A stretch of DNA of 18,167 nucleotides from Lonsdalea britannica (lineage in GTDB: Bacteria > Pseudomonadota > Gammaproteobacteria > Enterobacterales > Enterobacteriaceae): NCBI RefSeq assembly GCF_946477055.1, contig NZ_CAMKXG010000039.1, positions 1-18,167 on the forward strand. The letters run 5' to 3'. Of this stretch, positions 1-7,690 are shown piece by piece; position 1 is the first letter of the stretch, and each line of letters opens with the position of its first letter. The translations under genes and the position numbers were made by a program. Below the pieces are notes generated by a model. That model saw nothing but the letters and a program-made list of their open reading frames with translations. It did no database searches and was not told the origin of the DNA.

Positions 1-1049
1 ACCGCCACATACAGCAGCCAGTTGATCACCGGAATATAGATTTGCCCGGACTCCATATCGGAGGTGTGCACAATCTTCATCGGCGGCAAATAACCGAGAC
101 GCACCGCCTGACGAGTGAGTGAGAAAACGCCGGAGATCACCGCCTGCGAAGCGATGATTGTCGCGAAGGCGGCCAACACCAGCAGCGGGATCAGCGCCCA
201 GTCAGGCGCCAGCAGGAAGAAGGGGTTTTTAATCGCTTCGGGATCTTTCAGCAGCAGCGCGCCCTGACCGAAGTAGTTGAGTATCAACGACGGCAGCACC
301 ACCAGGAACCAGGCGATGCGGATAGGCAATTTGCCGAAGTGACCCATGTCGGCATACAGGGCTTCAACCCCGGTAATGGCCAGCACCACCGCGCCCAGCG
401 CGAAGAAGGACACCATCTTATATTTGATGAAGAAATTCACGGCCCACATCGGGTTCAGCGCCTGCAAGACCTGCGGGTGGTCGATCACGCTGCGCGCGCC
501 GAGAATGCCGAGCGTCAGGAACCAGACCAGCATCACCGGCGCGAACAGACTCCCAACGCGTCCAGTGCCGTGTTTTTGGATCATGAACAAAAGCGTCAGT
601 ACAGCGATGGAGACGGGGACGATATAAGATTCCAACGAGGGCGCGACGATATCCAACCCCTCTATCGCCGACATCACTGAGATAGCCGGTGTTATGACGA
701 CTTCGCCGTAAAAAAAGCTGCCGCCGATCAACCCCATAATAACGACTATCGCCGTGACCCGGTCCGAGGTGTTGCGTCCGGCCAGAGACATCAATGTCAG
801 TATGCCCCCTTCCCCGGCGTTATCGGCCCGCATGACGTAACTCAGGTATTTCAGTGAAACGACTAAGACCAACAGCCAGAAAATCAGCGACAGAAAACCG
901 TATACAGAATCCGACCCCACGCCGAAACCAAACTGCCCGGACAAACATTCCCTAAGCGTATAGAGAGGACTAGTACCGATATCGCCGTATACCACCCCTA
1001 TAGCTGCCAGCGTAATCGCTGGCAATGGACGTTTATGTTCTGAATTCAT
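1..1049 (-). CDS. kup: Kup low-affinity potassium transporter, N-terminal 349 residues (truncated by window edge)
   Basis: This is an inner-membrane K+ uptake protein of the KUP/HAK/KT family, which imports potassium, probably with protons. Translation from the ATG at 1049 down to the window edge is open for 349 codons plus two bases; the E. coli protein has about 622 residues, so slightly more than half is here. Family hallmarks are clear: [19 protein letters not shown] near residue 15, [19 protein letters not shown] near residue 75, [20 protein letters not shown] near residue 105, and the [15 protein letters not shown] segment. Many hydrophobic helices are visible. The ATG gives the same N-terminal length as E. 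coli Kup; the upstream ribosome-binding site is weak. The gene is divergent from ravA, as in E. coli. I see no frameshift. Identification is by remembered family sequence. Confidence 0.97.
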   Translation of the reverse strand, partial: MNSEHKRPLPAITLAAIGVVYGDIGTSPLYTLRECLSGQFGFGVGSDSVYGFLSLIFWLLVLVVSLKYLSYVMRADNAGEGGILTLMSLAGRNTSDRVTAIVVIMGLIGGSFFYGEVVITPAISVMSAIEGLDIVAPSLESYIVPVSIAVLTLLFMIQKHGTGRVGSLFAPVMLVWFLTLGILGARSVIDHPQVLQALNPMWAVNFFIKYKMVSFFALGAVVLAITGVEALYADMGHFGKLPIRIAWFLVVLPSLILNYFGQGALLLKDPEAIKNPFFLLAPDWALIPLLVLAAFATIIASQAVISGVFSLTRQAVRLGYLPPMKIVHTSDMESGQIYIPVINWLLYVA

Positions 1050-1186
1050 AAACCCTATCTTCTATAGTCCATTAACACATTGAACCACCCAAACATTGAG
1101 TAGCCCCAAAAACGCTCAGTATGCACAAATCACGCTAAAAGCCCATTTTTAAAACCCGTCTTCCTGTTTCATCTATAGGACAATTA

Positions 1187-1216
1187 TTGATTAACGCCGC
1201 TAACAATGCCCATAAT
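1187..1216 (+). promoter_or_regulatory. Candidate ravA-viaA promoter
   Basis: In the 233-nt divergent spacer between kup and ravA, TTGATT (1187-1192) lies 18 nt before CATAAT (1211-1216). This gives a sigma-70-like pair and a leader of about 60 nt to the ravA ATG. In E. coli ravA-viaA is reported to be sigma-S dependent, so the true -10 could be another AT-rich hexamer nearby, such as TAATAA around 1220. I could not assign a convincing kup promoter on the opposite strand. Confidence 0.35.
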
Positions 1217-1282
1217 CAGCTAATAATTCTTCAGCCAGACTGCTAATCTCAAACAGTGATTGACGGCAATGATGGATAAATA

Positions 1283-2779
1283 ATGATACAACCCACCGCG
1301 CTGGCTGACCGAATCGCCCGCCTGAGCCAAGCCCTCGAACACGGCCTGTACGAAAGACAACATGCCATACGCTTATGCCTGCTGGCCGCGCTGAGCGGAG
1401 AAAGCGTCTTTTTACTGGGACCACCAGGGATCGCGAAAAGCCTGATCGCCCGCCGTCTGAAATATGCGTTCAGAGACTCCCGGGCTTTCGAATATCTGAT
1501 GACGCGTTTTTCCACGCCGGAAGAGGTCTTCGGACCACTGTCGATTCAGGCGCTGAAAGATGAAGGACGCTACCAACGTCTGACCTCCGGCTATCTGCCG
1601 GAAGCGGAAATCGTTTTTCTGGATGAAATCTGGAAGGCGGGCCCGGCGATCCTGAATACCCTGCTGACGGCCATTAACGAACGACGCTTCCGCAACGGCG
1701 ACAGTGAAGAACCCATACCCATGCGCCTGCTGGTCACCGCCTCCAACGAACTGCCGGAATCCGACAGCAGTCTGGAAGCGCTGTACGACCGTATGTTGAT
1801 CCGCCTGTGGCTCGGCCGCGTGCAAGATAAACAGAATTTCCGGGCCATGCTGACCACCAGCGGCGGGGAACGCGATAATCCGGTCAGCGAAGCCCTGAGC
1901 GTCAGCGGCGAAGAGTATGTGCAGTGGCAGTCGCTCATTAACCAGATAACGTTGCCGGATGCCTGTTTCGATTTGATTTTCCAACTGCGCCAGCTACTCG
2001 ACTCGCAGGAAAATGCGCCTTATGTCTCCGATCGCCGGTGGAAAAAAGCCATTCGGTTGCTTCAGGCCTGCGCCTTCTTCAGCGGGCGGGACAACATTAC
2101 GCCGGTGGATATCATCCTGCTCAAAGATTGCCTGTGGCATGACAACACCTCGTTCGATCTGGTGAAGCAGCTGATGAACCAGTTGATGACCGAGCACGCC
2201 TACCAGCAGCAGACGCTGCTTTTCCGGCTCCAGCAGCTTAATCTGGAACGGCAACAGTACGAACAGCAGCAGAGTGAGCTGCAGGCCTTTCGGGTGGAAA
2301 AACAGGGTAATTTCTTCGCCCGTAAACCGCACTACACGCTGCCTGACACCCTCGCCGACGAGCAACTGACGCTGGTGCTGCAAACCCCGCTGGTGCTGAA
2401 CGATCGTACGGTCACCCATCTGGTCTTCGACACCAAGGCGTTGTCGCACTGGCTGAATGCCGGGGGAGAAATCCGCGCGAAACTGAACGGCCTCGGATTC
2501 GGACAACGTATCGATATGAAAGTCGATGACGCTCAGCATCTGATAGTCCATGACATTAGCCTGCAGAGCACAACGCTTTCGCTACCGGACAAAAGCAACA
2601 TCAAGCTGCCCGAGTCTCTGGTGCAGCAATACGACACATTAAAACTGCAGCTCAAGGAACAGCAACGCCGCTTCTCACAGCATCAGCCTTGTCTGTTCGT
2701 CCCGAAAGAGTGGTTCGCGAGGATTGAAGAAAGCCTGCGGCTGGTCGATGAACAGATAGAACAGTCTCGACAGGAGTAA
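1283..2779 (+). CDS. ravA: RavA, MoxR-family AAA+ ATPase
   Basis: RavA is a hexameric MoxR AAA+ ATPase. With ViaA it acts as a chaperone-like system; in E. coli it binds the inducible lysine decarboxylase LdcI and has been linked to respiratory complexes. The 498 residues equal the E. coli length. Walker A is GPPGIAKS (residues 46-53), Walker B is VFLDE (111-115), a sensor-1-like TASNELPE lies near 152-159, and the likely arginine finger is in YDRM (Arg170). The segment [19 protein letters not shown] (77-95) is typical of the family. The C-terminal third is the more variable LARA and triple-helical part. The ATG at 1283 follows a weak TGGA ribosome-binding site, but the length match supports it. 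Only 7 nt separate its stop from viaA, so the two are probably co-transcribed and translationally coupled. Confidence 0.96.
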   Translation: MIQPTALADRIARLSQALEHGLYERQHAIRLCLLAALSGESVFLLGPPGIAKSLIARRLKYAFRDSRAFEYLMTRFSTPEEVFGPLSIQALKDEGRYQRLTSGYLPEAEIVFLDEIWKAGPAILNTLLTAINERRFRNGDSEEPIPMRLLVTASNELPESDSSLEALYDRMLIRLWLGRVQDKQNFRAMLTTSGGERDNPVSEALSVSGEEYVQWQSLINQITLPDACFDLIFQLRQLLDSQENAPYVSDRRWKKAIRLLQACAFFSGRDNITPVDIILLKDCLWHDNTSFDLVKQLMNQLMTEHAYQQQTLLFRLQQLNLERQQYEQQQSELQAFRVEKQGNFFARKPHYTLPDTLADEQLTLVLQTPLVLNDRTVTHLVFDTKALSHWLNAGGEIRAKLNGLGFGQRIDMKVDDAQHLIVHDISLQSTTLSLPDKSNIKLPESLVQQYDTLKLQLKEQQRRFSQHQPCLFVPKEWFARIEESLRLVDEQIEQSRQE

Positions 2780-2786
2780 CCCCCCA

Positions 2787-4259
2787 ATGCTGACGCTGGA
2801 ATCGCTGGAGCTCCTGCTTTCTATCGATGAAAACCATCTCCTGGACGATATGCTTGTCACGCTGCTGTCTACGCCGCAGCTGGCGATGTTCTTCGAAAAG
2901 CATCCGCGGCTGAAGTCCGCCGTCATGAACGATCTCCCCAAGTGGAAAACACTGTTGCAACAGCGGCTCCATACGACGGCGGCGCCGGAAGAACTCGAAA
3001 AGGAAGTGGCGGGCTACCAACAGGCGCTGGCCACCAGCCGTCTGACGCTGCCATCACGGATGCCGGAGCTGATGGCGCTGCTGAAAGAGGTCAATTCGCC
3101 GTTTCTGGTTCAGGCGGACAAACTACGCCACTCGCCGGATGCCTCTGACCGCGAGATGAGCGCGGGATTACACGCGCTGTTTATTCAGCGCTGGCGCGCC
3201 AGCCTGACGCAGCAGACGCTCGAACTGCATCATCGGATCGTCGAGCAAGAACGGGATACGTTGTTCGAGGAGCTGCAACAGCGTCTCACCGTCACCGAAT
3301 CACTGATTCCGGTATTGGCGGAAAACGATACCGCAGCGGGTCGGCTCTGGGATCTTAGCGCCGGAAAGCGTCTGACCCCGGATCTGCAACCGCTGCTCGC
3401 CACCAGCGCCTTCTTGCAGCAACAGCCCGAACTTCAGCAATTGGCCGAACGCCTGGGCCGCAGTAATGAAACAAAAACGGTACTCAGCCAGACGACGCCG
3501 CTTGAAGCCTTCAAGGTGATGATTCGCGAACCCTCCCTGACGCCGGAACAGGTCAGCGGCATCCACCAGAGCGACGACATTTTACGGCTGATCCCGACGG
3601 AGCTGTCGACGCTGGGCGTTGACGAACTGGAGTACGAATTCTATCGCCGGCTGGCGGAACATCGCCTCCTCACATACCGCCTACAGGGCGAAGGCTGGCG
3701 CGAAAAGATTCAGGAGCGACCGGTCGTTCATCAAAATCAGGAGCAGCAGCCGCGCGGGCCGTTCATTGTCTGTGTGGATACTTCAGGCTCGATGGGCGGC
3801 TTCACTGAACGCTGCGCCAAGGCATTCTGTCTGGCGTTGATGCGTATCGCGCTGGAAGACAATCGCCGCTGCTACATCATGTTGTTCTCGACAGGCGTCG
3901 TCAGCTACGAGCTGACCTCAGCCACCGGTCTGGATGAAGCGATTCGTTTCCTTAATCAGTCATTTCGCGGCGGCACGGATATGGCGGACTGCGTCGCCGC
4001 CCTGCTGGATATCATGGCCAGTCAGCAATGGCAGGATGCGGACGCCGTCATGATCTCGGACTTTATCGCCCAGCGCCTTCCCGACCCGCTGATCGCGGAA
4101 GTTCGGCGGCGTCAGCGTCAGTATCATCATCGTTTTCATGCGGTGGCGATGTCCGATCACGGGAAACCGGGCATCTTAACGATTTTTGACCATATCTGGC
4201 GCTTCAACACCGGTCTGAAAAGCCGTTTGCAACGACGCCTCCATCACTCGAAAAGCTGA
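2787..4259 (+). CDS. viaA: ViaA, von Willebrand factor A domain partner of RavA
   Basis: ViaA is the VWA-domain partner of RavA and stimulates its ATPase activity; it is largely cytosolic with some membrane association. The protein has 490 residues (E. coli about 483). The N-terminal 320 residues are mostly helical. The C-terminal VWA domain starts near residue 326 and has a complete metal-ion-dependent adhesion site: DTSGS (331-335), the Thr in GGTD (397) and an Asp in MISDF (425). These residues argue for a functional metal site. The AGGAG ribosome-binding site (2771-2775) overlaps the end of ravA. The reading frame ends inside the left arm of a rho-independent terminator. No truncation or frameshift is visible. 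Confidence 0.95.
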   Translation: MLTLESLELLLSIDENHLLDDMLVTLLSTPQLAMFFEKHPRLKSAVMNDLPKWKTLLQQRLHTTAAPEELEKEVAGYQQALATSRLTLPSRMPELMALLKEVNSPFLVQADKLRHSPDASDREMSAGLHALFIQRWRASLTQQTLELHHRIVEQERDTLFEELQQRLTVTESLIPVLAENDTAAGRLWDLSAGKRLTPDLQPLLATSAFLQQQPELQQLAERLGRSNETKTVLSQTTPLEAFKVMIREPSLTPEQVSGIHQSDDILRLIPTELSTLGVDELEYEFYRRLAEHRLLTYRLQGEGWREKIQERPVVHQNQEQQPRGPFIVCVDTSGSMGGFTERCAKAFCLALMRIALEDNRRCYIMLFSTGVVSYELTSATGLDEAIRFLNQSFRGGTDMADCVAALLDIMASQQWQDADAVMISDFIAQRLPDPLIAEVRRRQRQYHHRFHAVAMSDHGKPGILTIFDHIWRFNTGLKSRLQRRLHHSKS

Positions 4260-4278
4260 ACGACCGTTCGGCTTTTTT
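4251..4278 (+). terminator. Rho-independent terminator of ravA-viaA
   Basis: AGCTGAAC (4254-4261) pairs with GTTCGGCT (4266-4273) around the loop GACC, with one G-U pair. Flanking AAA and TTT extend the stem, and the right arm runs into six T residues (4273-4278). The viaA stop codon (4257-4259) lies inside the left arm. This ends the viaA transcript before asnC. Confidence 0.85.
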
Positions 4279-4357
4279 CCGGCATTGCCGTGATAGACGT
4301 TGCTTCAACCCGCCATTCGCAGTAAAACGCAGAAACAGACAACAATAGAGACGTGTT

Positions 4358-4819
4358 ATGGCCGACACCTATTCAATGGACGAACTCGACCGCAGTATCC
4401 TCGGCGCGCTGATGGAAAATGCGCGTACGCCCTATGCGGAGCTTGCCAAGCAGTTCGCGGTCAGCCCCGGCACCATCCATGTCCGGGTAGAAAAAATGAA
4501 GCAGGCGGGCATCATCGTCGGCACACGTCTGGACGTGAATCCCAAGCAGCTAGGCTACGATGTATGCTGCTTTATCGGCATTATTCTGAAGAGCGCCAAA
4601 GATTACCCCTCCGCGCTCGAAAAGCTGAATAACCTGGAAGAAGTGGTGGAAGCGTATTACACCACCGGGCATTACAGCGTGTTCATCAAGGTGATGTGCC
4701 GCTCAATCGACGCCCTGCAGGATGTACTTATCAACAAGATCCAGACGATTGATGAAATCCAGTCCACAGAGACCCTGATCTCCCTGCAAAACCCCATCAT
4801 GCGGACCATCGCGCCCTAA
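4358..4819 (+). CDS. asnC: AsnC, Lrp/AsnC-family transcriptional regulator
   Basis: AsnC is a feast/famine regulator. In E. coli it activates the divergent asparagine synthetase gene asnA when asparagine is scarce and represses its own gene. The 153-residue product is very close to E. coli AsnC (152). An N-terminal helix-turn-helix covers roughly residues 8-68, with the recognition region around SPGTIHVRVEKMKQAG. The C-terminal RAM ligand and oligomerisation domain includes YYTTGHYSVFIKVMCRSIDA and ends QNPIMRTIAP. The ribosome-binding site is weak (AGAGA about 10 nt upstream). The gene sits 98 nt after viaA in the same direction; the usual asnA between them is missing, so its local regulatory target is gone. 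No clear terminator follows, so transcription may continue into mioC and towards oriC. Confidence 0.96.
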   Translation: MADTYSMDELDRSILGALMENARTPYAELAKQFAVSPGTIHVRVEKMKQAGIIVGTRLDVNPKQLGYDVCCFIGIILKSAKDYPSALEKLNNLEEVVEAYYTTGHYSVFIKVMCRSIDALQDVLINKIQTIDEIQSTETLISLQNPIMRTIAP

Positions 4820-4840
4820 GCCTTTTTTCCTATCCCCCTA

Positions 4841-4849
4841 TTATCCACA
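4841..4849 (+). promoter_or_regulatory. Consensus DnaA box upstream of mioC
   Basis: The perfect 9-mer TTATCCACA lies 61 nt before the mioC ATG and about 25 nt upstream of the candidate mioC -10 element. In E. coli a DnaA box in the mioC promoter region lets DnaA repress mioC. The same role is inferred here from position. Confidence 0.75.
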
Positions 4850-4874
4850 GGTAGATCCCACCAAAATCACAGCG

Positions 4875-4880
4875 TACAAT
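4875..4880 (+). promoter_or_regulatory. Candidate -10 element of the mioC promoter
   Basis: TACAAT (5 of 6 matches to the sigma-70 -10 consensus) is followed by a GC-rich stretch (GGCCCG). That is the discriminator type seen at stringently controlled promoters, which mioC is in E. coli. No good -35 hexamer is seen at 16-18 nt. The upstream DnaA box would overlap or abut the polymerase-binding region. Confidence 0.4.
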
Positions 4881-4910
4881 GGCCCGTCTTTTCATCCGAC
4901 GGGATCGTGT

Positions 4911-5354
4911 ATGACCCATATCACTCTTATTAGCGGTAGCACGCTTGGCAGCGCGGAGTACGTCGCAGAGCATCTGGAAACCCTGCTGCAACAGGCCGAC
5001 TTTTCCACCACGCTGTTGCATGGCCCCGAACTCAGCGAAGTTCCGACAGAAGGGTTATGGCTGGTAATCACCTCTACGCATGGCGCTGGCGACTTGCCTG
5101 ACAACCTGAAAACGTTGTTTGAAGAAATAGAGGCGAACAAGCCTGACTTATCGGAGATCCGTTTTGGCGCGATCGGGATCGGCAGTAAAGAGTACGACAC
5201 ATACTGTGGCGCGATCCTGACGGTTGATCGCGTTTTGCAGGATCGTGGCGCTAAAAAGATCGGCGAAATCCTCAAGATCGACATCACCGAACACGAAATA
5301 CCGGAGGATCCGGCGGAAGAATGGCTGGGATCGTGGATTAATTTACTCAGATAA
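4911..5354 (+). CDS. mioC: MioC, flavodoxin-like FMN-binding protein
   Basis: MioC is a small cytosolic FMN-binding flavodoxin-like protein, reported to act as an electron carrier in biotin synthase reactions. Its gene is best known because transcription enters oriC. The 147 residues equal the E. coli length. FMN-binding elements are visible: the phosphate loop SGSTLGSAEYVAE (residues 8-20), the loop STHGAGDLPDN (55-65) and GIGSKEYDTYCG (89-100). The C-terminus PEDPAEEWLGSWINLLR is typical. The ATG at 4911 aligns with the family N-terminus. The stop is 22 nt before oriC box R4, with no classical terminator between, so read-through into oriC is expected. Confidence 0.95.
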   Translation: MTHITLISGSTLGSAEYVAEHLETLLQQADFSTTLLHGPELSEVPTEGLWLVITSTHGAGDLPDNLKTLFEEIEANKPDLSEIRFGAIGIGSKEYDTYCGAILTVDRVLQDRGAKKIGEILKIDITEHEIPEDPAEEWLGSWINLLR

Positions 5355-5361
5355 TGCCTTT

Positions 5362-5408
5362 TTTTACCCCTTTATCTGTGGATAAAACACGTTATAACAG
5401 GGGTAAAA
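5362..5408. repeat. Nested inverted repeat around DnaA box R4
   Basis: The outer arms TTTTACCCCT (5362-5371) and AGGGGTAAAA (5399-5408) are perfect 10-nt reverse complements, 27 nt apart. Inside, TTATC (5372-5376) and GATAA (5381-5385) form a second perfect dyad whose right half is part of R4, and GTTATAAC (5391-5398) is itself palindromic. No T-run follows the right arm on either strand, so it is not an obvious terminator. Confidence 0.8.
5377..5385 (-). promoter_or_regulatory. DnaA box R4
   Basis: TGTGGATAA on the plus strand is a perfect TTATCCACA on the minus strand. It is the high-affinity outer box on the mioC side of oriC. Confidence 0.93.
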
Positions 5409-5415
5409 CCGGTAG

Positions 5416-5424
5416 TTATCCCAA
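5416..5424 (+). promoter_or_regulatory. DnaA box R3 (degenerate)
   Basis: TTATCCCAA sits exactly where E. coli has R3 (30 nt from R4, 26 nt from R2). It differs from TTATNCACA at two positions, one more than the E. coli R3, and is expected to bind DnaA weakly. Confidence 0.7.
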
Positions 5425-5450
5425 TAACAACTCCCGGTCGTTTTCTGAGC

Positions 5451-5459
5451 TGTGCATAA
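5451..5459 (-). promoter_or_regulatory. DnaA box R2
   Basis: TGTGCATAA is TTATGCACA on the minus strand and fits the TTATNCACA consensus. Its position and flanks (GAGC before, ACCCCCC after, with CC shared) match R2 of enteric oriC. Confidence 0.88.
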
Positions 5460-5525
5460 CCCCCCATTCAGATCCCAGCTTATACGGTGTGGGATCACCG
5501 ATCTTTCACAGCTAATGATCCCGAT

Positions 5526-5538
5526 TAAAGGGTTGATC
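5526..5538 (-). promoter_or_regulatory. IHF-type binding site in oriC
   Basis: TAAAGGGTTGATC matches the reversed IHF consensus YAANNNNTTGATW at all specified positions except the last. It lies 18 nt from R1, where E. coli oriC binds IHF to bend DNA and help DnaA load towards the unwinding element. Confidence 0.65.
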
Positions 5539-5556
5539 ATTCTGACGAATTTTGGG

Positions 5557-5565
5557 TTATCCACA
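5557..5565 (+). promoter_or_regulatory. DnaA box R1
   Basis: This is a perfect TTATCCACA located 13 nt before the first 13-mer. It is the high-affinity box next to the unwinding element. Confidence 0.94.
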
Positions 5566-5578
5566 GATAACGTCGATC

Positions 5579-5620
5579 CTAATAAGAGATCTAATAAAGA
5601 GATCTTTAAATAAAAAGATC
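5579..5620. other. DNA unwinding element with three 13-mers
   Basis: The 13-mers are CTAATAAGAGATC (5579-5591), TAATAAAGAGATC (5592-5604) and AAATAAAAAGATC (5608-5620), reverse complements of the GATCTNTTNTTTT type. The first is identical to the right 13-mer of E. coli as I remember it. The first two abut directly, whereas E. coli has two bases between them. The AT-rich sequence continues to about 5634. This is where DnaA opens the duplex and DnaB is loaded. Confidence 0.92.
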
Positions 5621-5650
5621 TTTCTTTAATTACCTGACGATCAACCACGC

Positions 5651-5679
5651 TTGGTCGTTCGCACAAACTTGAGTAGAAT
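5651..5679 (+). promoter_or_regulatory. Candidate mnmG (gidA) promoter
   Basis: TTGGTC (5651-5656) lies 17 nt before TAGAAT (5674-5679), just outside the unwinding element. The -10 is followed by a strongly GC-rich discriminator (CCCCCACCCCAGGG). That fits the stringent (ppGpp) control reported for the E. coli gidA promoter, whose transcription assists origin opening. The leader to the mnmG ATG would be about 45 nt. Confidence 0.5.
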
Positions 5680-5731
5680 CCCCCACCCCAGGGCCGTAAC
5701 GATCGTTCGCAACCACGCGAGGTGCAGTACC

Positions 5732-7621
5732 ATGTTTTATCCAGATCCTTTTGACGTCATCGTGATCGGCGGAGGTCACGCCGGCACAGAAGCCGCGATG
5801 GCTTCTGCTCGAATGGGACGTCAAACCCTTTTACTGACGCATAACATTGATACGTTAGGACAAATGTCGTGCAACCCAGCGATTGGCGGGATCGGAAAAG
5901 GACATCTGGTCAAAGAGATCGACGCCATGGGCGGCCTAATGGCCAGCGCTATCGACCAGGCGGGTATTCAGTTTAGGATACTAAACATCAGTAAAGGGCC
6001 TGCGGTGCGCGCTACCCGTGCTCAGGCAGACCGCGTGCTGTATCGACAGGCGGTGAGAACGGCACTGGAGAATCAGGAGAACCTGACGATCTTCCAGCAG
6101 GCTGTCGACGATCTGATAGTGGAAAACGATCGCGTGGTGGGTGTCGTCACCCAGATGGGACTGAAATTCCGCGCTAAATCCGTTGTTCTGACCGTCGGGA
6201 CTTTCCTGGACGGCAAAATTCATATCGGGATGGATAACTACAGCGGTGGCCGTGCTGGCGATCCGCCGTCCATTCCGCTCGCTAAACGTCTGCGGGAACT
6301 GCCGCTGCGCGTCGGCCGCCTGAAAACAGGGACACCGCCGCGTATCGACGCACGCACTATCGACTTCAGCGTTCTGGGCCAGCAGCATGGCGACAACCCG
6401 ATGCCGGTGTTCTCCTTCATGGGAAGCGCCAGTCAGCATCCAGCGCAGATGCCGTGCTACATCACGCATACCAACGAACGTACGCATGAAGTGATCCGCA
6501 ATAATCTGGATCGCAGCCCGATGTACGCAGGCGTTATCGAAGGCATCGGTCCTCGCTACTGCCCGTCTATCGAAGACAAAGTCATGCGCTTCGCCGACCG
6601 CAATGCTCATCAGATTTTCCTGGAGCCGGAAGGGCTGACCAGCAACGAGATATACCCGAACGGTATCTCGACCAGCCTGCCGTTCGACGTGCAATGGCAA
6701 ATTGTTCGCTCTATGGACGGGATGGAAAATGCACGCATTGTTCGTCCTGGCTACGCGATCGAATATGACTTTTTCGATCCGCGCGATCTCAAACCGACGC
6801 TGGAAAACAAATTTATCCACGGCCTGTTCTTTGCCGGCCAGATCAACGGCACCACCGGTTACGAAGAAGCGGCGGCTCAGGGCATGCTGGCGGGACTCAA
6901 TGCCGCACGACTGGCCTTCGAACAGGACGGATGGACTCCCCGTCGCGATCAGGCTTATATCGGCGTGCTGGTGGACGATCTCTGTACGCTGGGGACCAAA
7001 GAACCGTACCGCATGTTCACCTCGCGAGCGGAATATCGTCTGATGCTGCGTGAAGACAACGCGGACCTGCGTCTGACCGAACAAGGCCGAGAACTGGGCA
7101 TGGTCGATGACGTTCGCTGGGCGCACTTCAACGAGAAGCTGGAAAGCATCGAAAAAGAGCGTCAGCGCCTGCGTGATGTGTTCGTTCACCCGCATTCTGA
7201 GCAGGTCGCCGAGATCAACACGCTGCTGAAAGCGCCGTTGTCTCGCGAAGCCAACGGTGAAGATTTGCTGCGTCGCCCTGAAATTGACTATGCGCTGCTG
7301 ACGCAGCTGCCGATGTTCGCACCGGCGCTGACCGATACCAAAGCGGCGGAGCAGGTCGAGATTCAGGTCAAATACGAAGGCTATATCGCCCGTCAGCTGG
7401 AAGAGATCGAAAAACAGCAGCGTAATGAAAATACCTTGCTGCCCGCTGAGCTGGATTATCGTCAGGTCAGCGGACTGTCAAACGAAGTGGTCGCCAAACT
7501 CAACGATCACAAGCCCGGCTCGATCGGTCAGGCATCCCGTATCTCCGGCGTTACGCCTGCCGCCATTTCCATTTTGCTGGTGTGGTTGAAGAAACAAGGG
7601 ATGTTGCGCCGCAGCGCCTAA
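5732..7621 (+). CDS. mnmG: MnmG (GidA), tRNA uridine-34 modification enzyme
   Basis: MnmG is an FAD-dependent enzyme which, with the GTPase MnmE, installs the carboxymethylaminomethyl (or aminomethyl) group on C5 of wobble uridine 34 in several tRNAs. The 629 residues equal the E. coli length. The N-terminal dinucleotide-binding motif is [18 protein letters not shown] (residues 12-29). Family blocks [40 protein letters not shown] and [17 protein letters not shown] are present, and the C-terminal helical domain ends in [25 protein letters not shown] sequence. The frame is open from 5651, but the ATG at 5732 aligns with the conserved MFYPDPFDV start and has GAGGT at 5719-5723, so that start was chosen. 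It is the first gene on the unwinding-element side of oriC. Confidence 0.97.
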   Translation: MFYPDPFDVIVIGGGHAGTEAAMASARMGRQTLLLTHNIDTLGQMSCNPAIGGIGKGHLVKEIDAMGGLMASAIDQAGIQFRILNISKGPAVRATRAQADRVLYRQAVRTALENQENLTIFQQAVDDLIVENDRVVGVVTQMGLKFRAKSVVLTVGTFLDGKIHIGMDNYSGGRAGDPPSIPLAKRLRELPLRVGRLKTGTPPRIDARTIDFSVLGQQHGDNPMPVFSFMGSASQHPAQMPCYITHTNERTHEVIRNNLDRSPMYAGVIEGIGPRYCPSIEDKVMRFADRNAHQIFLEPEGLTSNEIYPNGISTSLPFDVQWQIVRSMDGMENARIVRPGYAIEYDFFDPRDLKPTLENKFIHGLFFAGQINGTTGYEEAAAQGMLAGLNAARLAFEQDGWTPRRDQAYIGVLVDDLCTLGTKEPYRMFTSRAEYRLMLREDNADLRLTEQGRELGMVDDVRWAHFNEKLESIEKERQRLRDVFVHPHSEQVAEINTLLKAPLSREANGEDLLRRPEIDYALLTQLPMFAPALTDTKAAEQVEIQVKYEGYIARQLEEIEKQQRNENTLLPAELDYRQVSGLSNEVVAKLNDHKPGSIGQASRISGVTPAAISILLVWLKKQGMLRRSA

Positions 7622-7624
7622 AAG

Positions 7625-7645
7625 AGCGCGGCCTAACGCCGCGCT
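7625..7645 (+). other. Stem-loop between mnmG and rsmG
   Basis: AGCGCGGC (7625-7632) pairs perfectly with GCCGCGCT (7638-7645) around a 5-nt loop, directly after the mnmG stop codon. No T-run follows, so it is more likely an mRNA-stabilising or processing hairpin, or a weak attenuator, than a terminator. rsmG begins 45 nt later and is probably co-transcribed. Confidence 0.65.
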
Positions 7646-7690
7646 GCATCATGTCTATCAAGCTAACAGAACGAAAAATCAGGATTTTGC

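Larger units (their letters stand above)
5377..5620. other. oriC: oriC, chromosomal replication origin
   Basis: This 244-nt segment is the minimal bidirectional origin, read here from box R4 towards the unwinding element. It contains DnaA boxes R4, R3, R2 and R1, an IHF-type site, three AT-rich 13-mers and nine GATC Dam/SeqA sites (a tenth is at 5639). GATC sites cluster on the R2-to-unwinding side; none lies between R4 and R2. Compared with E. coli oriC as I remember it, the gaps are the same: R4-R3 30 nt, R3-R2 26, R2-R1 97 and R1 to the first 13-mer 13. Conserved blocks such as GATCCCAGCTTATACGGT and GGATCACCGATC are recognisable. It lies between mioC and mnmG, the classical enteric location. 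The individual low-affinity boxes (I, tau, C) were not assigned. Confidence 0.97.

Noticed and set aside
5364..5666. 100-codon minus-strand open frame across oriC
   Set aside because: It runs through the DnaA boxes and unwinding element, whose sequence is explained by origin function, and shows no protein family resemblance.
5651..5731. Upstream in-frame extension of mnmG by 27 codons
   Set aside because: It would begin at the candidate promoter's -35 region. The conserved MFYPDPF start with GAGGT upstream is at 5732 and gives the family length.
5981..7195. 404-codon open frame on the minus strand inside mnmG
   Set aside because: It is antisense to a full-length conserved gene, has no recognisable family features, and arises from the codon bias of mnmG.
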